A DNA stretch of 64,000 nucleotides from assembly GCF_910592395.1 (NCBI RefSeq), contig NC_088311.1:12466501-12530500 (forward strand), given 5' to 3'. Positions 1 to 11,102 of the stretch are shown here, one piece after another. The position numbers and the translations under genes are program-made. The notes under the pieces are model-generated. The model worked only from the letters and a program-made list of their open reading frames with translations. It did not search any database and was not told where the DNA came from. The stretch comes from Lineus longissimus (Eukaryota > Nemertea > Pilidiophora > Heteronemertea > Lineidae). The number at the start of each line of letters is the position of its first letter. Positions within the stretch are counted from its first letter, which is position 1.

Positions 1-353
1 CTCGAACTTGTAAAATCTGTAAACATGCCTCCAAATCCCATTATGATAATGAACAGATTGCCCCATATCTGGGAGACTGTTTTAAACCATCGCTAATTTT
101 GGAAGATCGGTGCCCGGCTATTTGGTTTAAAAAACCCTATTTTTCCCCATCAAAACAGCACTTTTCATTATTCAAATGATAGCTTATTGTCTGAAGACTT
201 ATTTCAGAGCAGAAAAGTACCAATAACTCTGATTTGATGCGAAAAATCTAACTTTTTTGATGACTTGATTTTCCCTTGGCCGTGGATCGAGTTTGTTTAC
301 AATATGCAGCGCCATCTTGGAAAAGCCGTGACGTCACCGCGGTATCCTCCTTG
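1..353. other. Non-coding stretch, no gene seen
   Basis: I see no open frame with recognisable content here. The stretch has one perfect CRE-type octamer TGACGTCA at 329-336. It is followed by a short block (about 334-353) that is repeated almost exactly at about 15,213-15,232, so the right end probably belongs to an interspersed repeat. Confidence 0.5.
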
Positions 354-971
354 CTCGACATCTGAAAACTTACTGATTTTGTACGGAAAGCAGGCAGTGA
401 ACGATGTAAACATTAATGGATGACGGGAATTACGGTGATTACCTCGTTCCGAATGCTCACCATAAGCTTAGTTGCATACAGTCATACACCTGCAATACTT
501 CATCGATCCCAGGTTGATTATCGGCTAATGTAGCATATCATTATCACACCCCGGATCGAAAATATAATTTTGATAACTTTGAAACCTGGTGGACGCTGTT
601 TAGGATGTCCGGCCTATACGTATACGTTGACTTCAGAATTCACCGGCCATCCGCATCAGGCTGCAAGTGCAACTCTGTCAGTCAGTGTCACCCAAACCAG
701 GTCATACCAATGCTGCCAGCGATTCACAGACAACTAATTGACACTTCGATGAGTATTTCCATCACCTCGACATCTGAAAACTTACTGATTTTGTACGGAA
801 AGCAAGCAGTGAACGATGTAAACATTAATGGATGACGGGAATTACGGTGATTAACTCGTTCCGAATGCTCACCATAAGCTTAGTTGCATACAGTCATACA
901 CCTGCAATACTTCATTGATCCCAGGTTGATTATCGGCTAATGTAGCATATCATTATCACACCCCCGGATCA
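354..971 (+). repeat. Direct repeat pair of about 205 bp (354-558 and 766-971)
   Basis: The block starting CTCGACATCTGAAAAC at 354 recurs at 766 with only a few changes (for example AAGCAGGC versus AAGCAAGC, and one extra C near the end). The offset is 412-413 bp. Both copies end at a CCCGGATC box. The 207 bp between them is single copy and codes for nothing recognisable. This looks like a fairly recent partial tandem duplication. Confidence 0.85.
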
Positions 972-1554
972 AACCTTACTAATCAAACCTGAAACTATCG
1001 AACTGGCACGATATTCGTTCTTTTCTTTAAATATTTGTCGATGGAATCAAATGGAATCAAATGGAATAAATTGTTTGTGGCCGATTTGCACTACTCACAC
1101 GCGTCCAAAAAATCAACATTTTGCGAATGTACTCGATTTGTTCGAACATAGTAAGCTCGTCCCCTTGTACGAATGTACGTACATATGACCATAATAAATC
1201 AATATGAATAACACCCTGGAAAAGGGGCGTGGCAAAATTACATGGAAAAACGAAAAAAACAGATATATACGATGGTTTGTTGTCCAAAATCACTTCACGA
1301 GACACACCTACGATGCCAAACACAGCCAATGATGCCGATTGCGCCCGAATCGGTCAGCCCTTATGGACAAACGAGGTTATCGCAAAATGAGGTTAAAAAA
1401 CCCATGCAACTTTAATGGTCACTATACACTAGAGCCAATAAACATATTGGTTGCAAGCCCTGGTTGTCCTAAAGCAAGTATAAAGGTAGCTCCACAGCCG
1501 ATATCGTCCTCACTTCCTTCGTGTGATGCCGTTTGACGACTTCACTGCATTGCC
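972..1554. other. 5' flank of the DUF3987-like gene
   Basis: No convincing exon is visible. A short iterated ATGGAATCAA motif lies at about 1,039-1,071. An in-frame TGA sits just before the ATG at 1,555, with no AG splice acceptor between them, so that ATG is the best visible start. Upstream untranslated exons cannot be excluded. Confidence 0.4.
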
Positions 1555-3717
1555 ATGAATAAGGGAAACAAGTTCAAATTGTCGGAGGTAAATCGCATTT
1601 ACCGTTCATGCTACAAGATACAATTGCCGTGGGATGAAATACCATCACGAAAACCCAGACGTTGGTTGGAGATCTTCGAGAAGGGAACCAACTGTATCAT
1701 TCCCTTGACAATGGGCTCCCTACTTACCACAGCGAGTGCTCTTTGCGGCCCGAACACCAGTGTCACCACGACGGACGAATCGTTCAAGACATCACTAAAC
1801 ACTTACCTACTTTCCATCTGCGATCCCGGCGGTGGAAAATCGCTTGCTTTTGAAAAGATTGTCGAGCCGGTTGCTGCAAGGTATTCCGAAGAAACCGAGG
1901 TATGTATGATTTGTAATACATGTAATTTGTACATCATTCTTATCTCAGCACAGTTCTTAAATATCGGTGATATTTTACTGTTATCTTTTCTTTAGGTGCC
2001 CCTCATTCTGACGTCTTACAGTTCTGCCGGCCTCCAAAAGCACCTCATTGACTGGAAAGGCTACGCTATCATCACGTGCGATGAAGGACACCGGCTACTT
2101 TCTTCCATTCGCTGTAAAGAAGGCAAAGGGGAGGGCGAACGAGGGCTGCTGTGTCAGCTTTGGGGTGGGAAAGGGGATTCCTCCTCCCTTCTCACCGGCC
2201 AAAGAATGTTTAAATCGACGTCGCTGTGCATGAATGTGGCAATCCAACCAGACCCTTTCCTTTCGGAACTCTCTCTCATGTCGGGAATCAACGACGGTTT
2301 TTTGGACCGGTTTTTATTCCTCTGCTCGAGACCGAAGGTTCACCCCCCAAAGACATTGCGCGAAAGTTTAAGACTCCTGAAGCAAACGGCGATGGCAGAT
2401 TCTCACGACATTCCAGACATGTTCATGGCCATCTACCATTTACATGAAGCTGGGGCAAAGTATAAGCTATCTGAAGAAGCGCAAGAATCCTACGATATAC
2501 TACTGGAGAAGTACTCCAAGTTGGTGGATGAGAAGTACGACTCCGATTCGGGTAAGTTTAAAAACTGTTATAAAATGACATTACATTCTCTAGTACGATT
2601 ACACCGCATAAAAATCACATTTACGTTCTTTTTGCTACAGGTGCGGATGGAAACAACCTAACTGCCTCTCAATCGGATGAAGCCGTAACATTTTTCTGCA
2701 GCAAAGATACGACGCACATCCTCCGGCTAACTGCGAGTCTTCACGTATTGTTCAGCGCAATGGACCACAAGTTGGGAAGGAAACCTGCTCCTCTGACCAT
2801 ACCAGCGGAAATACCAGAAGCAATGTTTGCCTTTGCAAGAAAACTGTACGTCGCCATGACTGAGCAAAAATCGATCTTCTTACAGGTAATGTATGTAACA
2901 AAGACCAAAATTGACATAAGATTTAGTTACAAAATTTCAATTGCGTGAGTGTTCAAAACTTGAGCAACATTGCTTCATGCTCATTAAGCAGCAGGCAGCA
3001 TTGGATATTTCATTCTTCATTTTCCTTCTGCAGGCCATCCACAATGCTTCGGAGGACAGCAAAGCCAGCCTCGGGAGAGTCCTCACACTCAGACAGAGGG
3101 TAATCAAGGCCATATCTCGAACGAATTCACCGACTACAACCGCAACAGACGTTCGACGCCGGATTAAGGGTTCAATTGCAGTGGATGTGAAAGGTAAAAA
3201 AAACTAGCTTTCGTAATTGTCCTAAATAATGTACAAACTCCTGAAAACCTGGTAACTTCTGCACAGATGAATGTCCTTTCTTGTTCACCACTAAATATCA
3301 CCCGCCTGAAGTTTACTACGCTTGGCGTACCTAAACCACCTCTAGCATTGTCTTTGGTATGAATGTTAGGTTCTCCGTTTAATTGACTTAAAAATTAACG
3401 GTGCCATAATTTTCTTTCCAGACCAGCTCGAATCCCTTCAGCGGGATGGGTTTGGAAAATTGACAGTGTCCAAACGCCGGAAAGATATAATCATCTTTTT
3501 CAAACCCCATCCCGACATGTTGACCTCTACTAATAAGATATTATTAGAAGGGGGCGTGCCACTAGAGATATACCGGGTTCACTTCAATAAGACTGAAGGC
3601 ATGTCAACACAGATGCGTGCAATCACCAAGGATCATCCACAGTTTGAAGTGATGGGGACTATTCTAAGTCAGGATGTGGAGGATGACGCCACGACCGAAA
3701 GTGCGGAGGGTGATTGA
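1555..3717 (+). CDS. DUF3987-like P-loop ATPase (primase/helicase-like), five exons
   Basis: Five GT-AG exons splice in frame: 1,555-1,899, 1,996-2,551, 2,641-2,885, 3,034-3,193 and 3,422-3,717. Intron phases are 0, 1, 0, 1. They give 1,602 nt, or about 533 residues. Exon 1 ends near a Walker A-like CDPGGGKS. Exon 2 has a Walker B-like AIITCDEGHRLL, then LLCQLWGGKGDSS, a beta-rich block with QPDPFLSEL, and GFLDRFLFL, where the Arg could be the arginine finger. This order is what I know from DUF3987 proteins, which in bacteria and phages are primase/helicase-like ATPases; the animal role is unknown. The tail is acidic (DVEDDATTESAEGD). All splice sites match consensus and no internal stop is seen, so the gene looks intact. 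It could be a domesticated or still mobile transposon gene. I am confident of the exon structure and moderately confident of the family. Confidence 0.8.
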
Positions 3718-3822
3718 TTCAAATGGCAACGCGATGGATTAGTGTGTACATGATCTGTAACAGCCACATGGGTATTAACAAGATGAATGAATAAATTGAA
3801 ATTGAAATTGAAATTGAATTGT
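3718..3822 (+). terminator. 3' UTR, AATAAA polyadenylation signal and (ATTGAA)n tail
   Basis: The stop codon ends at 3,717. AATAAA lies at 3,790-3,795 and runs straight into four to five copies of ATTGAA/ATTGAAATTGAA. A polyA signal followed by a hexamer microsatellite also resembles the 3' end of some LINEs, so the tail may be the remnant of a retrotransposed 3' end rather than the gene's own. Confidence 0.6.
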
Positions 3823-3939
3823 ATGAAGTGGACTCATTTGCTCTGTTGAATGTGTGTTCATTTTGGTTGAGCCTCGCTCACGTTGAGCATGGGTGGTTCT
3901 CTGGCAACACTATGATGAGCTTCGACAGGTTAAAAGCCG

Positions 3940-4655
3940 ACGTTGAACTTGCAACTTGCTACCAGCAACTATGCCCCCATTATAGTCTTGTCCCCTTGGA
4001 CATCCCAAGTTAACTTGCAACTTGCAACTTGCTACCAGCAACCGTGTCCCCCACTAGTCTTGTCCCCTTCGGCGTCCTAGGTGAACTTGCAACTTGCAAC
4101 TTGCAACCAGCAACTATGTCACCCACTAGTCTTGTTCCCTTTGGTGTACCATGTAAACTTGCAACTTGCAACTTGCAACCAGCAACTATGTCACCCACTA
4201 GTCTTGTTCCCTTTGGTGTATCATGTAAACTTGCAACTTGCAACTTGCAACCAGCAACTATGTCACCCACTAGTCTTGTTCCCTTTGGTGTACCATGTAA
4301 ACTTGCAACTTGCAACTTGCAACCAGCAACTATGTCACCCACTAGTCTTGTTCCCTTTGGTGTACCATGTAAACTTGCAACTTGCAACTTGCAACCAGCA
4401 ACTATGTCACCCACTAGTCTTGTTCCCTTTGGTGTATCATGTAAACTTGCAACTTGCAACTTGCAACCAGCAACTATGTCACCCACTAGTCTTGTTCCCT
4501 TTGGTGTACCATGTAAACTTGCAACTTGCAACTTGCAACCAGCAACTATGTCACCAACTAGTCTTGTTCCCTTTGTTGTACCATGTAAACTTGCAACTTG
4601 CTACCAGCAACCGTGTCCCCCACTAGTCTTGTTCCCTTGGACGTCCAAAGTAGTT
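3940..4655 (+). repeat. 72-bp minisatellite, about 9 units
   Basis: Units start with nested AACTTGC heptamers (4,084, 4,156, 4,228 and every 72 bp on) followed by CCACTAGTCTTGTTCCC. The first (about 3,945-4,080) and last units are diverged. The period is a multiple of 3, so long open frames run through on both strands. These are by-products of the repeat, not genes. One variable site (TACC/TATC, units at 4,150 to 4,582) reads C,T,C,C,T,C,C, which suggests a three-unit (216-bp) amplification step. Confidence 0.95.
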
Positions 4656-4789
4656 CGGTATTCATTCGCGCCTTGGACCTATACTTCCGATCGGGAATTC
4701 TAAAGTCGTTCCGCTATAATATACTCCTGCAGAATAGTAGAACTGATAGAACTAATTTCCGAAGTTTCCAATAGTTTGAACACAAATCA
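4656..4789. other. Short unique spacer
   Basis: Nothing recognisable lies between the minisatellite and the repeat that follows. Confidence 0.4.
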
Positions 4790-5608
4790 GAACATCACCC
4801 ATCAGCTGGACTCAGATCTGCATAAATTACGATAAATAATGAGGTCGTCGCTTCAATTTCGCAAAGAAAGTTGACTCCATTCGAAGGTTGTTTTGACAAA
4901 ATTCCGTTGAACTCATCATTATGAGGGCATTCGAACACATTCTCGTTGATCTTTTCTATAAACATGTGAAGTTTCGTACCAAAATACATTTCCGTAAAGG
5001 CTTAAATAAGAAAATTTTTCACTTACAAAATCATCGCTCCGGTAGAAATAAAAGGTCACCGCCATTTTCTTGATGACAGTACTCCAGGTAACCTCGACCG
5101 CGCAGTGGAGGGTCGAGCCGTTCATACAGTGGATGCACTGGCAATACCAGCTGTCCGGTATTCCCTGGTTTGAGGTTTTCATGTCAGTTCGGGGCATGAA
5201 ATTTAAAGCGGGGTCATCCGGGGTCAAACAACAGTTTTGCGCCAACTGGTGATATAAATTGACACTAATATATCAAAACTTCTGTATCATGAAGACCTTT
5301 TCAACTTTATTTCAAGCTTTCATCTGCTGGAATAGAGCGTCAAAAAATTGTTTTTTCATTTACGCATTTTGCCCCCTGGGGAGCTGAATTTGAGTCGAAT
5401 CGCCCAAATGTTTTTCCGTAAGCAACATTTTCTGCGGTGTTTATAATCAAGACTAGATTTGAAGTGCCTCGGTTGTGTGATTACAAAATGCCCAACTTTG
5501 TCTACAGATGGCTGGATGGAAGGATGGCAGGATGGATGGAAGGAAGGACGGACACCAATCGAACAGCTATTTGACTAGCTCCGCTGACTTTGTCAGCTGA
5601 GCTAAAAA
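4790..5608 (+). mobile_element. Family e interspersed element, copy 1
   Basis: This segment is homologous to 44,101-46,440 (interrupted), 50,042-50,250 and 54,925-59,083 (interrupted). Landmarks are the block around 4,940-5,030, the GGGGTCAAACAAC box at about 5,215, and an irregular GGAT/GGAA microsatellite at about 5,510-5,550. The 3' end is a GCTGAC...GTCAGC hairpin closing with AGCTGAGCTAAAAAA at about 5,592-5,608. The ending is the same as in the family b Helentron-like elements. Minus-strand open frames here are fragments without recognisable domains. Confidence 0.65.
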
Positions 5609-6836
5609 ATACTTGCCTGGTTGTGAAGTGTACTTATGGGCCATTGTTTAGACGAATTTGTGGACATTAAGGATGCAAAACCTGCAAGTAGCGTCTCAAT
5701 AATTTGTACAGCATTTCAAGTGTTTTTGAACTCCATGCCTACATGTAGGTTTCAGCATAATCATTTTGTTCAGCAGTGGCAATGGACCACCCTGTATAGT
5801 CATAGCATTGTTGTTTGAGCAGTTTGCTCACTTCCATTTGGATGTTTGTTTATTTTATCATTTGGTTTATTTTCCATTTTGCTCAGGATGAGATTTTATA
5901 AAGTTTGTTCATTTTTCATTACTAGTGATTAAGAGGAGCTGGTGATTTAGGTGTTACACCTGTACCCTCTCAAAGAATGGTTGGGCCCATTTTAGGACTG
6001 TTTAAGTTGGGCTCCAATTAAATTCTAAGCCTATACTTCGTGCCCTTAAATCTTAACAAACAGGCTATTCTATCCCTAAGTCACCAGCACCTTCAGTGAT
6101 CGTTTTGTGCCAATCAAACAATTTGCTAAGTGATTTTATTTGTTATTTTTTTAATAAAAGTTTTTGTGAGAAAATATCTGTTCTTACTTTTGGTTTTCAT
6201 TTTCATTCACATAAAATGATATTGGAAGAAAGAAGTTGGAGTTTAATTGCTGGTTAAACCTTATGTCAGAAGTCAAGCCCCAGGGCAGAATCTGTCCCAA
6301 AGATTGTGAGGACCAGATTTTTCAAAATCCCTTACCCCAATCCCTATTTCTTTGGACCTCAGCCTGGAGCAGGAAATAGACCAAGAGGAAGTGGACAACT
6401 GCTAGGATAGGGAATGTAACAAAACTAGGTGAAGCCCAAAAAATGAGATAATTAAGTCTCTCCATTGTACGGCGTGCTATTCCCCCAGCCCCCTCCTGAA
6501 AGTCTAAACAAATGAGGACTTTTGGCTTCAATGTTGAAGCCAAAAAGTACTCTAATTTTGAAGTCTTTAAGGGAAATTGTGTCCTCCCTTAAGCCTCCCC
6601 TTAGTCTTCTTCTGGCTTTGCCTAATTTTGCTACAGTCCTTGTGTTGCCCCCCCCCCCCCCCCCCCATGAATACTGAAGCAGGGATCTTCACCTGGCCAA
6701 ACAACAGGAGAGGAAAAAGCCTGTGCTGTAACAATCGTGAGGATGCTTAATTAATGCAGGTTTTCCCCTGAAACTACCATATTCTAAATTCTAAGGGGTT
6801 CTAGTAATCAGCCAAAAATTAGCCCAAAGCCCCCTC
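5609..6836. other. AT-rich non-coding stretch with poly-C run
   Basis: No exon is recognised. A 19-base C run occupies 6,648-6,666. Small open frames on both strands lack recognisable composition. Confidence 0.45.
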
Positions 6837-7136
6837 TAAAAATGCCTAGTCCGAAGCCAAATCAAGTCACAAACTCGTGAAAATTTCCAGATTTAAGGAT
6901 GAACTATTGAAATTTTAGTTTCAATCATAACCCGCCAGATGGCAACACCACACGGCGTGCTATTCCACATGCAAGTCAGGAAAACCTAAAAATGCCTAGT
7001 CCGAAGCCAAATCAAGTCACAAACTCGTGAAAATTTCCAGATTTAAGGATGAACTATTGAAATTTTAGTTTCAATCATAACCCGCCAGATGGCAACACCA
7101 TACGGCGTGCTATTCCACATGCAAGTCAGGAAAACC
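6837..7136 (+). repeat. Perfect-length tandem duplication, 2 x 150 bp
   Basis: The unit 6,837-6,986 is repeated at 6,987-7,136 with an offset of exactly 150 bp. I see a single C/T difference in the body (CACACGGC versus CATACGGC). The near identity shows a recent event. Confidence 0.92.
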
Positions 7137-7875
7137 TCAAGATTTCTCCGAATTTCTATTTACCGGCGAGCGATCTTGCCGTCTTTCGCCGTGCAGTCCG
7201 AAATGAATTTGGTTCATACAGCCTTAAAGTATGTTTTATTCAGTAGAGAACATGTTTTTCTTCAAAATAAGACTCTTACTGATTCGCCAAGTGCTTCCAA
7301 TTATTCATAGTTCAAGTTTTTTATCAAATTGCCGAGTCCCATTTGAGTATTTTGATTGGATAATTTAGTTCAACAGCCGAGGCCAGATGGCGCGGTAGTC
7401 GCTATGTAACGCGATCTCACCATATGACACTCATGCCTGAAAGAAGCAAAAATTTTCATTGAATCTACGCAAATACACTCCCTTTGTAAAGATGTGTTTA
7501 CTGTACATTTCTATATGTCAGCTGCGCTAAAAAAATGAAGGGGTGGTTACCAACTTCAGGCCAGAGCAGGGACTAGGCAGCAACCACATCCAAACTAGAC
7601 AGCAACAAGAGAGTAGAACTTTACCTCATTAGACATTACCTCTTATTTCATAACATAATCATCCATTTTTGCTAAAGAATAAATATTTTACACACATTTT
7701 ACCATTTTTGTGAATTTTGGTCCAGGAGCCCCGGGTGGGGATGCACTTGCGTCTGGGAGTCTGGGGTTCAAGGGGAGCTATATATCTGCATTTCTACTTG
7801 CTCCATTATGATAAACTAAATACTAGAATTCTTAGAAATTAGTTTTTTCATTCTTGTGATTTTTTCTCAAAAACA
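7137..7875. other. Non-coding stretch
   Basis: No gene is recognised. The last 100 bp before 7,876 are AT-rich and precede the 5' end of a Helentron-like element. Confidence 0.4.
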
Positions 7876-8640
7876 AAAATAGCATCGCATAGCGAGCATA
7901 ACCCCTCAGCCTATTAAGGTTGAAGGTGAGATAATGGTGAAGTTGGCTTAGTGGAGTGGCTAGTTTGCATATGGAAATTAAAATTGTGGAAACCTAATTA
8001 GAGGATGTGAGCATGGCGGCCATTATGAATTTCGAATTGCGCTGATTTTCGAAAGGAACCTTCCCCTTACAAAACTGCATTAGGCTTACACCCACTAAAA
8101 ATTGATTCCATCCTCCAAGCCGTTCTCCTCGAAATTGACGGAAACCGATTTCAAGCACGTTGTCCTGGCGACCATATTGAGAATCAGAACGAGCCGGTTT
8201 TCGGAAAGGAACCTTCCTCTAGTCACCCCCAAGGTACATGCCAAAAATGAATTTGATCGGATGAACGGTTCTCCTCGAAATTGACGGAAACCGATTTCAA
8301 GCACGCTGCCCTGGTGACCATATTAAGAATCAGAACAAGCTGGTTTTCGAAAGGAACCTTCCTCTAGTCACCCCCAACGTACATACCAAAAAGAATTTGA
8401 TCCGACCAAAGGTTCTCCTAGAAATTGACCGAAACCAATTTCAAACACGCCTCCCTGGTGGCCATATTGATAATCGGAACAAGCCCGTTTTCGAAAGGAG
8501 CCTTCCTCTAGTCACCCTTAATGTACAAAACAAAAATTGAATTGATTGTCAAAGCCGTTCTCCTAGAAATCGACGGAAACCAAGTAGCAGACGCCCGCCC
8601 ACCCGCCCGGACGGACGGCGCAGGTGACGACAATACTCGG
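7876..8640 (+). mobile_element. Helentron/HINE-like element, family c, 3'-truncated
   Basis: The 5' end matches the copy at 11,103 (AAAATAGCATCGC, then ATAACCCCTCAGCC at 7,898-7,911). It is followed by four tandem modules; the shared GTTCTCCT box is at 8,122, 8,268, 8,412 and 8,557 (period 144-146 bp). The segment ends near a GGACGGACGGCG tract at about 8,610-8,620 and lacks the 3' hairpin GGCTGAGGGGT found at 14,373. Confidence 0.7.
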
Positions 8641-9675
8641 GCCACTTACGTATTGATGAAGAATTGAACAATATAGACAACAAGATTTCTGGAAAGCACA
8701 TTGGAAATGGTGCATGAAGAAGGTGTTGATATCAACATGAGCTACACTGATCAGTGGACACTTAAAGTGCCCAATAAAACTAAACAGCAATAGCATTCCT
8801 AACCAAAATAGAATTGGTTGGAATGCTTCATCATTACACGAGCCATGTTGCATCCTAATTGTCAATCACCATGTATAACAATTCTGCAATGAACACTGTT
8901 TCACAACAACTCTCTCTCTGACATGAAAGGCACAAGAACCAAATCCCAAAGACCACAGGGGGGCCATTCATTTAGTACGTATGCACAATTTTACAGCAAT
9001 GCAATCCTCTTTAATCTACTCAAGGGATGGCTAGAGCTCGGACCAACACCTGCATACGTACATAAAAAGATTGTCTTGTAATTGGAGGCAATTCCACAGT
9101 CGACGTTGTTGTGCTGCATACAAAAACACAATGAAACCTTACTTTTTTACAAATGTAATTTAATAATGTTTGAAATCAATAATTCAATTGTTATAATTCT
9201 AACCTGGGTGTCTCAACTTTTCCATAATTAGTGACATGTTACAGCAAATAAAAACGTTAAAATAGTTTTTTTCAATCCCCCTCCCAACTGTTCGTGCGAA
9301 CACAAAATGGAGCTCAAATTAACTGTCCTCTCATCTTGTTTGTTTACATACCAAAGGAACAGCCCCTGTGTTTTGGCACAGTGAGTAGCATTTCGGGAAG
9401 ATGACGTCACTGCAGCTGCTGCCCTCTATTTCCCCATCGCTGAATTACAGGCAATGTCGGACAAACATGTGGTTTCGTAATGGATTCAGGCTTTCCAACT
9501 AGGGCAGTTAGATTCAATCTGGCACATGTCCGAGTGTTGGAAATACTACATAATTGTTCTGAATATTTCTCTCTCTGACTCTATGGTATCATTCATGCTA
9601 AAAACAATGCAGGGTCAAAGATAATTGACTTTGAAATAAGCTAAAATGCGTAGAAATAAGTGTCGATGTCCGACT
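8641..9675. other. Non-coding stretch
   Basis: No gene is recognised. A CRE octamer TGACGTCA lies at 9,402-9,409. Confidence 0.4.
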
Positions 9676-9731
9676 GTCACGTGACTAAAACGTCATATCT
9701 TATGCAAATGACCTTGTGAGCTATAAATAGT
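9676..9731 (+). promoter_or_regulatory. Orphan promoter-like cluster (E-box, octamer, TATA)
   Basis: Within 55 bp there are a CACGTG E-box (9,678-9,683), an exact POU-type octamer ATGCAAAT (9,702-9,709) and a canonical TATAAATA (9,722-9,729). Spacing is plausible for a polymerase II core promoter with initiation at about 9,755. A GT donor-like AG|GTAAAT at about 9,911 would end a first exon. No recognisable coding product follows, so it may drive a non-coding or repeat transcript. Confidence 0.35.
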
Positions 9732-9743
9732 AACTTGGCGGGA

Positions 9744-9805
9744 TGCTATTACATTACATTACATTACAATTATATTACATTACAATTATATTACATTACA
9801 TTATT
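9744..9805 (+). repeat. (ATTAC)n / (ATTACAATT)n microsatellite
   Basis: Iterated ATTAC pentamers are interspersed with ATTACAATTAT. The tract lies just downstream of the TATA box at 9,722. Confidence 0.9.
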
Positions 9806-10640
9806 GCTGTCGGCCAAAGCATTTCATGCTCATGCATTCGTTCACTTCATTTCACATTCGACAAACAGCTCAAATGCAACTGTGCAATGGATTCACTCAG
9901 CTGGACACTTAGGTAAATGGGTTTTATATGTATGTAACAATATGCTGACGATTTAATTTAAAGCGGCGCTATTTAAATTCTTTAATTATCTATCTATATA
10001 TTAATAATACTCGAAGGATGCAGAATAAAGTCCCATTTAGAGACCTCGCAATGCCTCGAAATTTGGCACAAACTTGAAGGACACCATATCCTGATGCAAA
10101 GTAAGGTTTGTTACTCGAAATGTACTTAGTTGCGGTCTGGTTGAGCATTTTAAGTTTTAAAGATAGATATTCTCCGTAACCGCTACCTCTGATTTATGCC
10201 TACTTAGCAACACATTGTCCAATGAAGTTGTCTGCTCAACCTGAGTCACATGCATGCGCCGCGGTGAATGTAATCAGTGGCGCTGATTGGTCAATACGCC
10301 TCGACAGTTGGATGGCTACCGCATGAAAACAGCGCCATATTCAGCCTATTCCAGGACCCACATCTCGCATCTCCCCTTATGAATTAAAACAAATGCAAAT
10401 TTTTTTCACCCTAAAAGAATTATTTTGAGGCAATGACGTCGGCGGATCATGATCCCACATAGTCTGGGGTCCGGACCTAACTCTCGCTGTACTAAAAGTG
10501 TCCTCTCCACCTGTATCGAGGGCAGGGGACCAGACAAGAATCCACGAATAGTGTACTAGGTCATCGACAAGTCGCTGGAATTATTTCACCCCAAACCAAG
10601 AACACGCAATTCGCAACCGCCATGATTTCCGGGCGAGGCT
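9806..10640. other. Non-coding stretch
   Basis: No gene is recognised. The stretch is moderately GC-rich in parts, with no clear repeat structure. Confidence 0.4.
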
Positions 10641-10644
10641 AGAA

Positions 10645-11065
10645 CAATGTATAGTACCCCCAGGTATATGGCACGGCTTAACCTGCCAGCCATGAGGGAA
10701 TTCCTTTACATGGCCTAGTGGTTGACGCGTTTGCCCCAGAGTGGAAGTTATGCAACGTTGCGCGCGGTCAACCTATGGATCGGTGACTAGCATGCACAAT
10801 ACATCTGGCAGACCTTCCCATGCGATGCAAGCTCTAGATTTGTAGTTCCGGTACTGAGACGCATGAAGCGCCAAGTAGGATGGAGGACGACCCATGTCTG
10901 TCCGAAGGGGGAATAATGTAAAGTACCCCCAGGTACTACATTATTCCCGGCCATGAGGGAATTCCTTTATTCCCAGTGGCTGGCGCCCAGAGTGGAAGTT
11001 AAGCAACGTTGCGCGCCGTCAACCTTTGGATCGGGGACCGGCACGCACAATACAATCAAGAGCGA
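10645..11065 (+). repeat. Direct repeat pair, possibly SINE-derived
   Basis: The block at about 10,645-10,805 recurs in diverged form at about 10,910-11,065. Shared pieces are TACCCCCAGGTA, CCATGAGGGAATTCCTTTA, AGAGTGGAAGTTA and GCAACGTTGCGCG. The first copy contains TGGCCTAGTGGTTGACGCG, which resembles a tRNA A-box. I see no good B-box, so a SINE origin is only possible. Confidence 0.45.
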
Positions 11066-11102
11066 GTCAAGGAGGTGTCATGGCGGCATATACTAAATTT
11101 AG

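Noticed and set aside
1555-3717. DUF3987-like gene as the autonomous partner of the Helentron-like elements
   Set aside because: No Rep or Helitron helicase motifs are present and the gene is not flanked by any of the matched terminal motifs, so there is no sequence link.
3790-3822. Retrotransposon (LINE) insertion at the gene end
   Set aside because: The AATAAA plus (ATTGAA)n tail is LINE-like, but no reverse-transcriptase or endonuclease sequence is adjacent. Mentioned only as a possibility.
4010-4703. Long open frames on both strands with 24-residue repeats
   Set aside because: They arise because the 72-bp repeat unit is a multiple of three without stops. There is no start context, splice signal or domain, and several frames are equally open.
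10725-10805. tRNA gene or clear tRNA-derived SINE
   Set aside because: An A-box-like TGGCCTAGTGG is present, but no B-box or cloverleaf can be formed. Kept only as a direct repeat pair.
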